A stretch of 64,000 bases of DNA, from contig JADGEI010000008.1 in NCBI GenBank assembly GCA_016744455.1, forward strand, positions 1 through 64,000, read 5' to 3'. The position numbers and the translations under genes were made by a program. The notes under the pieces are model-generated. The model was not told the origin of the DNA. It did not search any database and saw only the letters and a program-made list of their open reading frames with translations. Below are positions 56,448-64,000 of the stretch, one piece after another (the stretch's first letter is position 1; every line of letters begins with the position of its first letter). Source of the DNA: Alcanivoracaceae bacterium (GTDB taxonomy: Bacteria; Pseudomonadota; Gammaproteobacteria; Xanthomonadales; Marinicellaceae).

Positions 56448-57984
56448 CGTAACAACATTTTTAGATGATAGCGCCAAACGGTATGCTGACAAACCAGCTT
56501 TTACTTTTATGGATACAACTTTGACATTTGCACAACTCAACGCAGCAGCTAATCAAATTGCTAATGGGCTAGTCAGCCAAGGCATTAAAAAAGGTGATAA
56601 AGTGGCATTAAGTTGTTTAAATTTACCTTATTTTCCTATGGTCTATTTTGGTATTTTAAAAATGGGCGGCATAGTTGTACCTTTAAGTGTGCTATTAAAA
56701 GAAGAAGAAATACTTTTTCATTTGGAAAATAGCCATGCAAAAGCTTATTTTTGTTTTGAAGGCACTGCTGATTTACCCATGGGCCAGATGGGTTTTACAG
56801 CTTTTAATAATGCGTCACGTTGCGAACATTTTATAAACATAATGGGAAACCCTGCAGCACCATCGCCTTTTGAAGATGAGCAAACACTGGGTGCTTTGAT
56901 GATTGCTAAGTCTCCAATATTTGATAGTTTAGCTACTTCCGCCGAAGACACGGCTATTATTGTTTATACATCAGGAACCACAGGTCAACCCAAAGGTGCA
57001 GAATTAACCCACAGTAATTTAGTCATGAATGCCATGGTCTGCCAAGAATTTATTCACATAAAGCCTGATGATACACAGTTGGTAGTATTGCCTTTGTTTC
57101 ATATTTTTGCTATGACTGTACAAATGAATATGGGCGTTTACAAAGGTACACACAGTATTTTGTTGCCTCGATTTGATGCTAATGATGCCTATAATTTAAT
57201 GGTTAAACATAAAGTGACTATCTTTGCCGGTGTACCAACTATGTATTGGGGTATGATAAATAATATGGATGCTTCATGTGACCCTGCTAAGATTACTGAA
57301 AATCTAAGATTGGCAGTATCTGGTGGTGCTGCACTACCATTAGCGGTATTAAACGACTTCAAAAAGCTATATAAACTGGATATATTTGAAGGTTATGGAA
57401 TGAGTGAAGGCTCTCCAGTAGTTACCTTCAATCAACCTGATATTGGTAGAAAGCCAGGTTCAATTGGCACTAATATTTGGGGAGTCCAGGTTAAGTTAAC
57501 CGATGATAATGGCAATGAAGTGGCTCAAGGTGAAAAAGGAGAACTATGTTATAAAGGTCACAACGTCATGAAAGGGTATTATAATCGCCCTAATGCCAAT
57601 ACAGAAACCATCACTGATGGCTGGCTTCACTCAGGTGATATTGCCATTCAAGATGAAGATGGTTTTTATTTTATTGTTGATCGCACCAAAGACATGATAA
57701 TTCGTGGCGGATTAAATGTGTATCCACGCCAGGTTGAAGAGGTTATGATTGAACATGAAGCAGTATCTTTGGTTGCAGTTATTGGTATCCCTGATGAGCA
57801 AATGGGTGAAGAAATAAAGGCCTTTGTGGTACTAAATGCGGGTATGGATATTAGTGCTGACGAATTAAAAACTTGGACCAAGAAACGTATTGCTAGTTAT
57901 AAATATCCACGTCAAATAGAGTTTATGGTAGCTTTACCCATGAGTGCCACAGGTAAAATTCTCAAGAAAGAGCTTAGGGCTTAA
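56440..57984 (+). CDS. Fatty-acyl-CoA ligase, AMP-forming
   Basis: The product is a 514-residue ANL-superfamily enzyme. The P-loop YTSGTTGQPKGAELTHSNL is near residue 175. GYGMSEGSPVVTFN forms the adenylate pocket, WLHSGDIAIQDEDGFYFIVDRTKDMIIRGGLNVYPRQVEE includes the hinge, and ATGKILKKELR contains the catalytic lysine. The pattern is that of medium or long-chain acyl-CoA synthetases. It has no membrane segment. The chain-length preference cannot be read from sequence. The operon with DedA and MscS-like genes hints at membrane-lipid handling, which is inference. Confidence 0.88.
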   Translation: MLNVTTFLDDSAKRYADKPAFTFMDTTLTFAQLNAAANQIANGLVSQGIKKGDKVALSCLNLPYFPMVYFGILKMGGIVVPLSVLLKEEEILFHLENSHAKAYFCFEGTADLPMGQMGFTAFNNASRCEHFINIMGNPAAPSPFEDEQTLGALMIAKSPIFDSLATSAEDTAIIVYTSGTTGQPKGAELTHSNLVMNAMVCQEFIHIKPDDTQLVVLPLFHIFAMTVQMNMGVYKGTHSILLPRFDANDAYNLMVKHKVTIFAGVPTMYWGMINNMDASCDPAKITENLRLAVSGGAALPLAVLNDFKKLYKLDIFEGYGMSEGSPVVTFNQPDIGRKPGSIGTNIWGVQVKLTDDNGNEVAQGEKGELCYKGHNVMKGYYNRPNANTETITDGWLHSGDIAIQDEDGFYFIVDRTKDMIIRGGLNVYPRQVEEVMIEHEAVSLVAVIGIPDEQMGEEIKAFVVLNAGMDISADELKTWTKKRIASYKYPRQIEFMVALPMSATGKILKKELRA

Positions 57985-58208
57985 TTCAAGTACCTATGTT
58001 TTTGTAGCACTAGATATGTATAGTACCTAACAAATTGCAGTTTAAACATATTGGAGTTAAGCCTATATACATTCTTACTAGAAATGTGGTGTTTTATATT
58101 TAGAAACGTGCACAATTGATGGTAAGATTATAGCCATTGTGTCAGTTGAAAAAAAGTTAGGTAAAACTCTTTAGATAAAAGTGCGGTTATATTCATAGAG
58201 GTAAGATA

Positions 58209-58604
58209 ATGAGTGATGAAGAAGAGATACGAGATTTGTTCAATAATTGGATAAAATCAACAACTGAAGGAAATTTGGAATTGGCACGTCAGTGCATTGC
58301 AGATGATGCAGTTTTTTTAGTGCCGGGTGTTGGAGAGATGGATAAGCAAACATTTGCTCAAGGAGCAGCTGGAGGATCGCCTAAGGACTCGCCAATGGTG
58401 TTTGATCTCGAAAGCAAACTTCGTGAAATTAAAGTTCTTGGCGACCAAGCCTATATTTGGGTAGAATCAATCCTTATATGTTCTCCAAAAAATGGTGACC
58501 CATCCACACGAATGGCGGGACATTCACTGTCAGTCTTAGAAAAACGTAAAAATCGTTGGCAGATAATACGGGATGCAAATACCATGACAGTTGTTTCAGA
58601 ATAA
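58209..58604 (+). CDS. NTF2-like (DUF4440/SnoaL-type) protein
   Basis: The product has 131 residues and a single cone-shaped NTF2-like domain: EEEIRDLFNNWIKSTTEGNLELARQCIADDAVFLVPG, then a sheet with YIWVESILI, GHSLSVLEKRKNRWQIIRDANTM. This form matches the SgcJ/EcaC-type family. Members range from isomerases to stress proteins with no known activity, and catalytic residues cannot be assigned. GAGGTAAGATA before the ATG is a good ribosome binding site. The 224 bases upstream hold no gene that I can see. Confidence 0.8.
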   Translation: MSDEEEIRDLFNNWIKSTTEGNLELARQCIADDAVFLVPGVGEMDKQTFAQGAAGGSPKDSPMVFDLESKLREIKVLGDQAYIWVESILICSPKNGDPSTRMAGHSLSVLEKRKNRWQIIRDANTMTVVSE

Positions 58605-58660
58605 TTGTTTCTTAACGTACAAATACCTCAGTATGATTTAAATTCTTTTCTATCGTATAT

Positions 58661-60088
58661 TTAATGTAATTGTACTAGTTTTGTAATTTTATTCAGCAAT
58701 TGATATAAATGGGAATCATTTGTCAAGGGGTTCATTAAGGTAACTCGCAAATAGATGGTTTCATTTAATGTGGTTTGTACGATGTAAAATTCATTGTCTT
58801 CAAGTAAGGTTTGACGGATAGTTTTGTTTAGTAGATTGAGTTGTTTTTTATTTAACCCTTTTTGTAGAAAACGAAAACAGACGATATTGGTTTGTGGCTC
58901 TAGTGCTAATTCAAATGAAGGGTGTTGTGTAATTATGTTGGCAAAGGTTTTACCAAGCGCAAACAGGCAATCAACATTTTCTTCAAAAATTTCGATACCA
59001 TAGGATTTCCACAAGATATAAAACTTTAGACACATCATCAATTTGGTACATTCAAAAGTCCTGAGCCCACTGTTGAACCATTGCTCATCAATGCCTTTGT
59101 CTTCAAATAAGTATTGGGCTTTTTGGTGGAATATTTGCGAACCATGATTTTTATCCTTGAAAAGCACAACAGTTGATAAAGCTGGAGTCATCATCATTTT
59201 ATGGGTATCAATGATAATTGAGTCAGCTATATCTAAGCCTTTAAGTAAGTGCTTGTGTTTTTCAGAAAAAATTGCAGCACCACCGTGCGCACCATCGGCA
59301 TGAAACCAGATGTTTTTTTCTTGGCAAAAATTTCCTATAAAATCTAAGTCATCATAGGCTCCAGTAGAGGTAGAACAGCAACTTCCTACTATTGCCATAA
59401 CATTTAAACCAGATGAAACTGTAGCATCATAAGCATGTTGCAATGAATGGTTGTCCATTGCAAAGCAATCGTTAACAGGAACTAAAACTATGCCTGTATC
59501 ACCTAGACCCATGACCCGAATGGCTCTGTCAATGGAATAGTGGGCTTGAGCTGAAACTAACACTGCATTTTTTTTACTATTGCCATCTTTCCAAGCATCT
59601 GAGTCTTTCATGGCTTGCCTAGCTGCCAATAAAGCTGTAAGATTTGCTAAGGTTCCACCTGATGTCATTATGCCATTGGCCTGGTTATCATACCCCGCTT
59701 TTTGGCAAAACAACTCGATGACAATTTTTTCGATAGCATTTACTGCAGGCCCCATTTCATAGACTGCCATGCCATTATTTAAAAGGCCAATAATAAGGTT
59801 GCTTAACGCTGATAAGGGTGCGGGTACCGATACTTGATGCCCCATGTATTTTGGGTTATGTAAATGAATCGAATGGTTTAATAAGTCATCAACAAAGCTA
59901 TTGATGTTGTTGAATTGATATTTTTTCCAATAATGTAATTGTTCTAATGGGTCCTGCCAATTGTTGGCAGGCGATTGTGGTAATTGGGTTGATTTTAAAT
60001 GTTGGGTTAATTGCTCAATTAATGCTTTCCCTTGTTCTTCAAAATCATCGGAGTTGTAGGCTTTTTTTAGTAAGGGATAGTTATTCAT
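58661..60088 (-). CDS. PLP-dependent group II decarboxylase
   Basis: The product has 475 residues. The family features are GHQVSVPAPLSALSNLIIGLLNNGMAVYEMGP, MTSGGTLANLTALLAARQA, SAQAHYSIDRAIRVMGLG and WFHADGAHGGAAIF. The PLP lysine is near residue 296 in DSIIIDTHKMMMTP. This set belongs to the group II decarboxylases that act on glutamate, aspartate, tyrosine, tryptophan or 2,4-diaminobutyrate. The sequence resembles the diaminobutyrate/aspartate-type branch most, but substrate choice is uncertain. No siderophore or polyamine genes are near. The lipoprotein gene lies downstream at 105 bases. Confidence 0.88.
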   Translation of the reverse strand: MNNYPLLKKAYNSDDFEEQGKALIEQLTQHLKSTQLPQSPANNWQDPLEQLHYWKKYQFNNINSFVDDLLNHSIHLHNPKYMGHQVSVPAPLSALSNLIIGLLNNGMAVYEMGPAVNAIEKIVIELFCQKAGYDNQANGIMTSGGTLANLTALLAARQAMKDSDAWKDGNSKKNAVLVSAQAHYSIDRAIRVMGLGDTGIVLVPVNDCFAMDNHSLQHAYDATVSSGLNVMAIVGSCCSTSTGAYDDLDFIGNFCQEKNIWFHADGAHGGAAIFSEKHKHLLKGLDIADSIIIDTHKMMMTPALSTVVLFKDKNHGSQIFHQKAQYLFEDKGIDEQWFNSGLRTFECTKLMMCLKFYILWKSYGIEIFEENVDCLFALGKTFANIITQHPSFELALEPQTNIVCFRFLQKGLNKKQLNLLNKTIRQTLLEDNEFYIVQTTLNETIYLRVTLMNPLTNDSHLYQLLNKITKLVQLH

Positions 60089-60192
60089 TTAAGGCAGTAT
60101 TTGAGATAAAATTCTATGTTTTCACATTGATGGTTTTTCGTCAATTAAAACTAAATCGTTTTAATAAATTAAGCAACACAACAACGCTAATT

Positions 60193-60990
60193 CTATTTAA
60201 AACCCTCAGCTTCTGGAATAGTACTAAAAAAGGATGTAGTTTTAGGGCTGATATTAACTGCTCCAGAAAAGTTAGACCACAAAAGCTCGCCACTACCTTT
60301 ATGAATCAAATAACTATTTGTGGTTGGGATTCCGTGTAATGTAGTAACGCCTATATAAGCACCACTAGTTGCTCCTGCGACTAATCCAGCAGATAATAAG
60401 CCAATACCAATATTTTTAATTGCTGAAACTCTTGGTTTATTTGCGGATACAATTAGAATTGCAGTATTGTCGGCGAGTGTGAGGGGTGAAAGAATTTTCT
60501 TTGACTGATGTGAATTATGTTGATAATCATGTGTTTTTGCTGCAATACTTGGGGAGATAGTGTTGTATAATTCATAGTGAATGTCAATAAGTACATCAAT
60601 ATCAGTGTCGGTTAGATCTGTGCTTCGAATAATAAAGGGTGGGCTGATCAGTTTTTCTTGTAATTTTTTATTTTTATAATGTTCTGCTTCATAATTGCGG
60701 TCAATCATGAGCCCACTTGTTTTTAAATAAGAGGGAAGAACATGGTAACCCTTAGCCTCTAAAGCAGTTTTTGCTCCTTGGTAAATTTTGTCTTGGTAAT
60801 TTAAATTGTATTCTTCATCAAAGTCCCAGAGCTTGCCTACATCATCTTTCAGAGATGCGAATTCTACAGCAATAAAAACTTTTTCAATGACAGGTTTTTT
60901 TCCATTGAATTCCTTTTTAACATAGAACTGTTTAGGAGTGCAGGCATGGAGTATGATTAATAGAAAAAGTAAAACGGGTATTTTGTGCAT
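60193..60990 (-). CDS. Predicted lipoprotein of unknown function
   Basis: The product has 265 residues and a lipoprotein signal (MHKIPVLLFLLIILHACTPK, lipid-anchored Cys17). I do not recognise the family. The mature part opens with strands (PVIEKVFIAVEFASL), a helix with AKTALEAKGYHVLPSY, and a strand DIDVLIDIHYELYN. This resembles the surface-exposed GNA1162/LPS-assembly-like lipoproteins that detect small paralogous folds. Near residue 200 there is a glycine-rich hydrophobic segment (GIGLLSAGLVAGATSGAYIGV), which could span the membrane. No function can be assigned. Confidence 0.7.
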   Translation of the reverse strand: MHKIPVLLFLLIILHACTPKQFYVKKEFNGKKPVIEKVFIAVEFASLKDDVGKLWDFDEEYNLNYQDKIYQGAKTALEAKGYHVLPSYLKTSGLMIDRNYEAEHYKNKKLQEKLISPPFIIRSTDLTDTDIDVLIDIHYELYNTISPSIAAKTHDYQHNSHQSKKILSPLTLADNTAILIVSANKPRVSAIKNIGIGLLSAGLVAGATSGAYIGVTTLHGIPTTNSYLIHKGSGELLWSNFSGAVNISPKTTSFFSTIPEAEGFK

Positions 60991-61240
60991 ATTGAAATCT
61001 TAGTAGAAAAAATCATTATAATGTACTTTAGTTGTAGTTTAAACACATCTTGATTAATAGGTGTTATCTAATGGGTTTTTATTAATAAGGTAAATTGTTA
61101 CAGAACAACCACACACTATCTCAAAACAATCAACACAGATATTGGTAAACTGAAAAAATCTCTATTAATTGATGTTGGCTAAATTAAAAAAGGTTATCAA
61201 TTTCCTTATTTCTTACATTATTTTGTGAGATAGTATCGCC
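60991..61240. other. Divergent intergenic region before the two-component system
   Basis: The 250 bases hold no gene. CTATCTCA near 61105-61112 and TGAGATAG near 61227-61234 are inverted copies about 115 bases apart and could be half-sites of a regulator. No clear promoter pair was identified. Confidence 0.3.
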
Positions 61241-62707
61241 ATGATTAAACTATCTCTAAAAGTTAAGGTGCTTATCGTCTTGTTATTACTTACTACTATA
61301 ATGGTTATGAGTATGGCAATCAGTATGCAAAATGGCTTTAATAAAGGGTTTTTTAACTACCGAAAAGCCATTGATAAGCAGTTTAACGATAACCTGATCA
61401 ATAATCTTGCTAACTATTATGATGAAAAACAAGAGTGGGATGATCTGATTGATAATCGTTATGAATGGCACGAAATAATCAATAAAAGCAGTGTAAACCC
61501 AGAGAATTCCTTTAGGAGACAGGATAGACAACTACCTAGGGCAAAGGGTAGAAGCACGCCAGTTCCAAGACGTAACAGCAAAAGAAAAAACAGGCTAAGT
61601 GACCATAGATCTGCTCGATTATTGCCTCCGGTTAATTTGTTCGATAAAAATAAAAGTTTTATTATTGGTATGCATAGTTGGAAAGATGAAGAGATAGTTT
61701 TTGCAGAAATTAAAAATAAAGGCCATTTAATTGGTTATTTGGGAACATTAAAAAATGACTTGATTCATGATAAACAAGATGAGTTGTTTAGCCGTAACTT
61801 TCATAATATGTTGCTGAAAGTAGGTTTATTAATGATGGTACTTGCTATACTCATAACTTTTCCAATTACTAAATATTTTACTCACTTAATTCAACTTATT
61901 ACCAATGCTACCAAACAAATGGCTGCAGGGGATTATTCAATAAGAGTACAATCAGAACGCAAAGATGAGTTAGGCTTACTTGCCTCAAATTTTAATTTGC
62001 TAGCTCAATCATTAGAGTCAAGTGCAAAATCACAAAAAACAATGATTGCGGACATTGCTCATGAGTTAAGAACACCGATTTCTGTAATCGTAGGGGAGAT
62101 AGAAGCGATACAAGATGGTGTTCACCCATCCAATGAAAATAATCTTAATTTATTACATGCACAGATATCATCGCTTAAAAACCTAGTTAATGACCTACAT
62201 GATTTGAGTGAATCAGATCTTGGGTCATTAAAATATAAAATGCAAAAATTTGATATAATGGATTTAATAAAAAATTGCATCCATAACCACAAAGCATCTT
62301 TTGATAAAAAAGCAATTAATTTAGAAATGGATAATAATATGGATGAATGTATTATTATCGGAGACAGTAATCGGTTGAATCAGTTGTTTAATAATTTACT
62401 ATGCAACTCTGTTCAATATACTAATCAAGGTGGAAGTAGTAAGGTAGTCGTAAAGATGGTTCATAATGAAATGATATTTACTATTGCGGATTCAGCTCCA
62501 AATTTGGATAACGCTTCAGTTAATAAGGTATTTGAACGTTGGTATCGTGATGAACAATCCAGAAATAAAAACACAGGTGGCTCTGGGTTGGGTTTAGCAA
62601 TTTGTAAAGAAATTATAAAAGCACACAATGGCAAAATAAGTGCGAGTACATCTGATTTAGGAGGTCTTAAATTCACGGTGACACTGCCAATAAAGGATGT
62701 TATATGA
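61241..62707 (+). CDS. BaeS/CpxA-like sensor histidine kinase
   Basis: The inner-membrane histidine kinase has 488 residues. TM1 is about 9-29 and TM2 about 190-212 (LLKVGLLMMVLAILITFPITKYF). The periplasmic domain between has a stretch near 90-130 with about 15 Arg/Lys. After TM2 come a HAMP domain and a HisKA domain with the phospho-acceptor His274 in IADIAHELRTPISV. The HATPase_c domain has LNQLFNNLLCNSVQYTN, a divergent D-box and GGSGLGLAICKEI. BaeS-type sensors respond to envelope stress. The stop overlaps the regulator start by four bases. Confidence 0.93.
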   Translation: MIKLSLKVKVLIVLLLLTTIMVMSMAISMQNGFNKGFFNYRKAIDKQFNDNLINNLANYYDEKQEWDDLIDNRYEWHEIINKSSVNPENSFRRQDRQLPRAKGRSTPVPRRNSKRKNRLSDHRSARLLPPVNLFDKNKSFIIGMHSWKDEEIVFAEIKNKGHLIGYLGTLKNDLIHDKQDELFSRNFHNMLLKVGLLMMVLAILITFPITKYFTHLIQLITNATKQMAAGDYSIRVQSERKDELGLLASNFNLLAQSLESSAKSQKTMIADIAHELRTPISVIVGEIEAIQDGVHPSNENNLNLLHAQISSLKNLVNDLHDLSESDLGSLKYKMQKFDIMDLIKNCIHNHKASFDKKAINLEMDNNMDECIIIGDSNRLNQLFNNLLCNSVQYTNQGGSSKVVVKMVHNEMIFTIADSAPNLDNASVNKVFERWYRDEQSRNKNTGGSGLGLAICKEIIKAHNGKISASTSDLGGLKFTVTLPIKDVI

Positions 62708-63378
62708 ATCAAAAAAAAGTCTTAATAATTGAAGATGAAGAAAATCTAGCACGTATTATGCAAGATTATTTGGCAAGAAATTCTATTCAAAGCACAATTG
62801 TTTGTGATGGAAATGAAGTTATTTCTACATTGAAAGCAGAAAAACCTGATGTGGTTTTATTAGATTTGATGTTACCCAATAAAGATGGGACAACACTTTG
62901 CAAGGAGATCAGGTTGTTTTCACAGGTTCCTATTATTATGACTACGGCGAGAGTAGATGAAATAGATCGGATTATTGGCTTGGAAATTGGTGCAGATGAT
63001 TACGTTTGCAAACCCTATAGCCCAAGAGAGTTAGTGGCAAGAGTTAAGGTTCATTTGCGAAGAAGTAAAGTAATAGAAGGTACTGATAATTGCTGTTTAA
63101 TCCTAAATGCCGATTTTCTCACAGTGAGTTTAGGTAACCAAAATTTAGAGTTGACTTTTGTGGAATATAAGTTATTAGAAAAATTGTTTCAATCTAATGG
63201 GCGAATTTTTAATCGTGATCAATTAATGGATTCAATCTATGATGATGGCCGTATAGTTAGTGATAGAACTATAGATAGTCATATTAAAAAAATTCGGAAA
63301 AAACTAAAAATATTTAATGATAAACAAGATTTTATTCATTCTGTGTATGGTTGTGGTTATAAGTTTGAAATGAAATAA
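62704..63378 (+). CDS. OmpR/BaeR-family response regulator
   Basis: The product has 224 residues. A receiver domain (VLIIEDEENLARIMQDYL) with the phospho-acceptor Asp54 in VVLLDLMLPNKDG and the switch Lys in DDYVCKPYSPREL is followed by an OmpR-type winged helix (FNRDQLMDSIYDDGRIVSDRTIDSHIKKIRKKL, ending VYGCGYKFEMK). It forms one unit with the kinase through a four-base overlap (ATGA). The likely target is the Spy/CpxP-like gene 108 bases downstream. Confidence 0.95.
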   Translation: MNQKKVLIIEDEENLARIMQDYLARNSIQSTIVCDGNEVISTLKAEKPDVVLLDLMLPNKDGTTLCKEIRLFSQVPIIMTTARVDEIDRIIGLEIGADDYVCKPYSPRELVARVKVHLRRSKVIEGTDNCCLILNADFLTVSLGNQNLELTFVEYKLLEKLFQSNGRIFNRDQLMDSIYDDGRIVSDRTIDSHIKKIRKKLKIFNDKQDFIHSVYGCGYKFEMK

Positions 63379-63486
63379 TATTTCAATTCCTTATTCTTTT
63401 CATAATCATTACACATTCAAAAGTTATATTTACCACATGTTTATTCAATTCCGAATAACAGTTTAAAAACAATAAAGGTCAATATT

Positions 63487-63816
63487 ATGAAAACTAAATC
63501 ACTAACATTAATACTATCATTATCAGTCACCTCACTTGTCATGGCATGTCCAAGTGGGAATAAAAATGGCAGAAAACATAGAGTTGAGCATCATGCAAAT
63601 TTTATTGGTTCATTAAGCTTGAGTACCGATCAAAGAAAACAATTTGAAACTATTATGACTAATAAGTCAGAACGCATGCATGAAGTAATGGCGAACATTC
63701 ACGAAGATACTCAAGCAAAATTAGCTAAAATATTGTCAGCTGAACAAATGGCTCGACTAGCTGATAAAAAAGGAAAGCGTAGGTCAAAGGGCACGGGAAG
63801 GCTGAGAAATAAATAA
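63487..63816 (+). CDS. Spy/CpxP-like periplasmic protein
   Basis: The product has 109 residues with a signal peptide ending VMAC; VMAC could be a lipobox, although Met at -2 is unusual. The mature protein has two LTxxQ-like motifs, LSTDQRKQFETIM and LSAEQMARLADK, joined by a long helix. This is the layout of Spy and CpxP chaperones or repressors. The C-terminus is polybasic (KKGKRRSKGTGRLRNK). It follows a BaeSR/CpxAR-like pair, so it is probably induced by it and may feed back on its sensor, as CpxP does on CpxA. Confidence 0.82.
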   Translation: MKTKSLTLILSLSVTSLVMACPSGNKNGRKHRVEHHANFIGSLSLSTDQRKQFETIMTNKSERMHEVMANIHEDTQAKLAKILSAEQMARLADKKGKRRSKGTGRLRNK

Positions 63817-63836
63817 TAAATTTTTAATAAGTTTTT

Positions 63837-63869
63837 TTAAACCCTGATTTAAATTTAGTCAGGGTTTAA
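63837..63869 (+). terminator. Hairpin after the Spy/CpxP-like gene
   Basis: TTAAACCCTGA (63837-63847) and TCAGGGTTTAA (63859-63869) form a perfect 11-bp stem with an 11-base loop. The downstream TGAAATTTTAA is only partly T-rich, so it is a probable, not certain, terminator. Confidence 0.55.
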
Positions 63870-63973
63870 TGAAATTTTAATCTATTTTTCACAATTGTTC
63901 TTTAATTCAACCGCATTCTATACACAATCGATTCATAAAATGATTTCATTATTTATCATTTGTAGGTGGGAAA

Positions 63974-64000
63974 ATGAAATTATTGACAACGATTGTATAT
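63974..64000 (+). CDS. Start of a further gene, cut by the window edge
   Basis: An ATG at 63974 preceded by AGGTGGGAAA opens nine codons (MKLLTTIVY) before the window ends. The hydrophobic start would fit a signal peptide. It may be part of the same stress-response cluster, but nothing more can be said. Confidence 0.5.

Overview
The window is a 64 kb stretch of AT-rich (roughly one third G+C by eye) chromosome from a gammaproteobacterium. Gene content and order point there: hfq-hflX-hflK-hflC-purA, bamD divergent from rluD/pgeF/clpB, a RimJ- and PepQ-like pair, PepN, HemN, TtcA and PurU. A large TonB-dependent receptor next to a TPR-sulfotransferase, and a surface protein with an IPTL-CTERM-like tail, recall marine lineages around Marinicella and the Xanthomonadales. 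That placement is inference and is not tight. No tRNA, rRNA, CRISPR array, insertion sequence or prophage was seen.

Layout. 1-4.2 kb: a 53-bp tandem repeat, rimJ, pepQ, a hotdog-fold protein translationally coupled to a secreted SGNH hydrolase, and a small secreted protein. 4.2-9.9 kb: pepN, then a compact RiPP locus (lasso-type precursor of 52 residues, HPr-kinase-like protein, B2-type leader peptidase), then hemN behind a textbook FNR/Anr class II promoter. 9.9-15 kb, minus strand: the DUF2157 / DUF4401-GDYXXLXY membrane pair, msrC, mscL, glnA. 15.4-20.3 kb: a secreted Asp-box protein, proS and a methyltransferase. 20.5-28.5 kb, minus strand: purA, hflC, hflK, hflX, hfq, a HerA-like ATPase and an M17 aminopeptidase. 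28.7-32.8 kb is accessory: tandem Sel1-type paralogues, an M23 peptidase, a CPBP protease, a cysteine-rich secreted protein and a divergent XRE regulator. 33-41.5 kb: bamD-ispD-ispF against rluD-(surface protein)-pgeF-clpB, then ttcA. 41.5-46.4 kb: YdcH-like protein, tsaD, universal stress protein, ClsB-like phospholipase D protein and a Na/Pi cotransporter-like protein. 46.5-51.2 kb: TonB receptor and TPR-sulfotransferase, flanked by two similar promoters. 51.2-58 kb: purU, hemL, a DedA/PAP2/LssY protein, an MscS-like channel and an acyl-CoA ligase. 58-64 kb: an NTF2-like protein, a PLP decarboxylase, a lipoprotein, a BaeSR/CpxAR-like two-component system with a Spy/CpxP-like protein, and the first codons of one more gene.

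The most unusual element is the RiPP locus at 6.9-8.4 kb. Its precursor carries the full lasso leader motif and a core that could form an 8-residue Gly-Asp ring. A kinase and a B2 peptidase follow, but no B1 recognition protein and no asparagine-synthetase-like cyclase are encoded nearby. Other points of note are an isolated copy of the TonB-receptor promoter ahead of no gene, a Fur-like box inside the mscL promoter, a hairpin that buries the msrC ribosome binding site, a PAP2 domain that has lost its catalytic motifs, and a histidine kinase with a strongly polybasic periplasmic loop.
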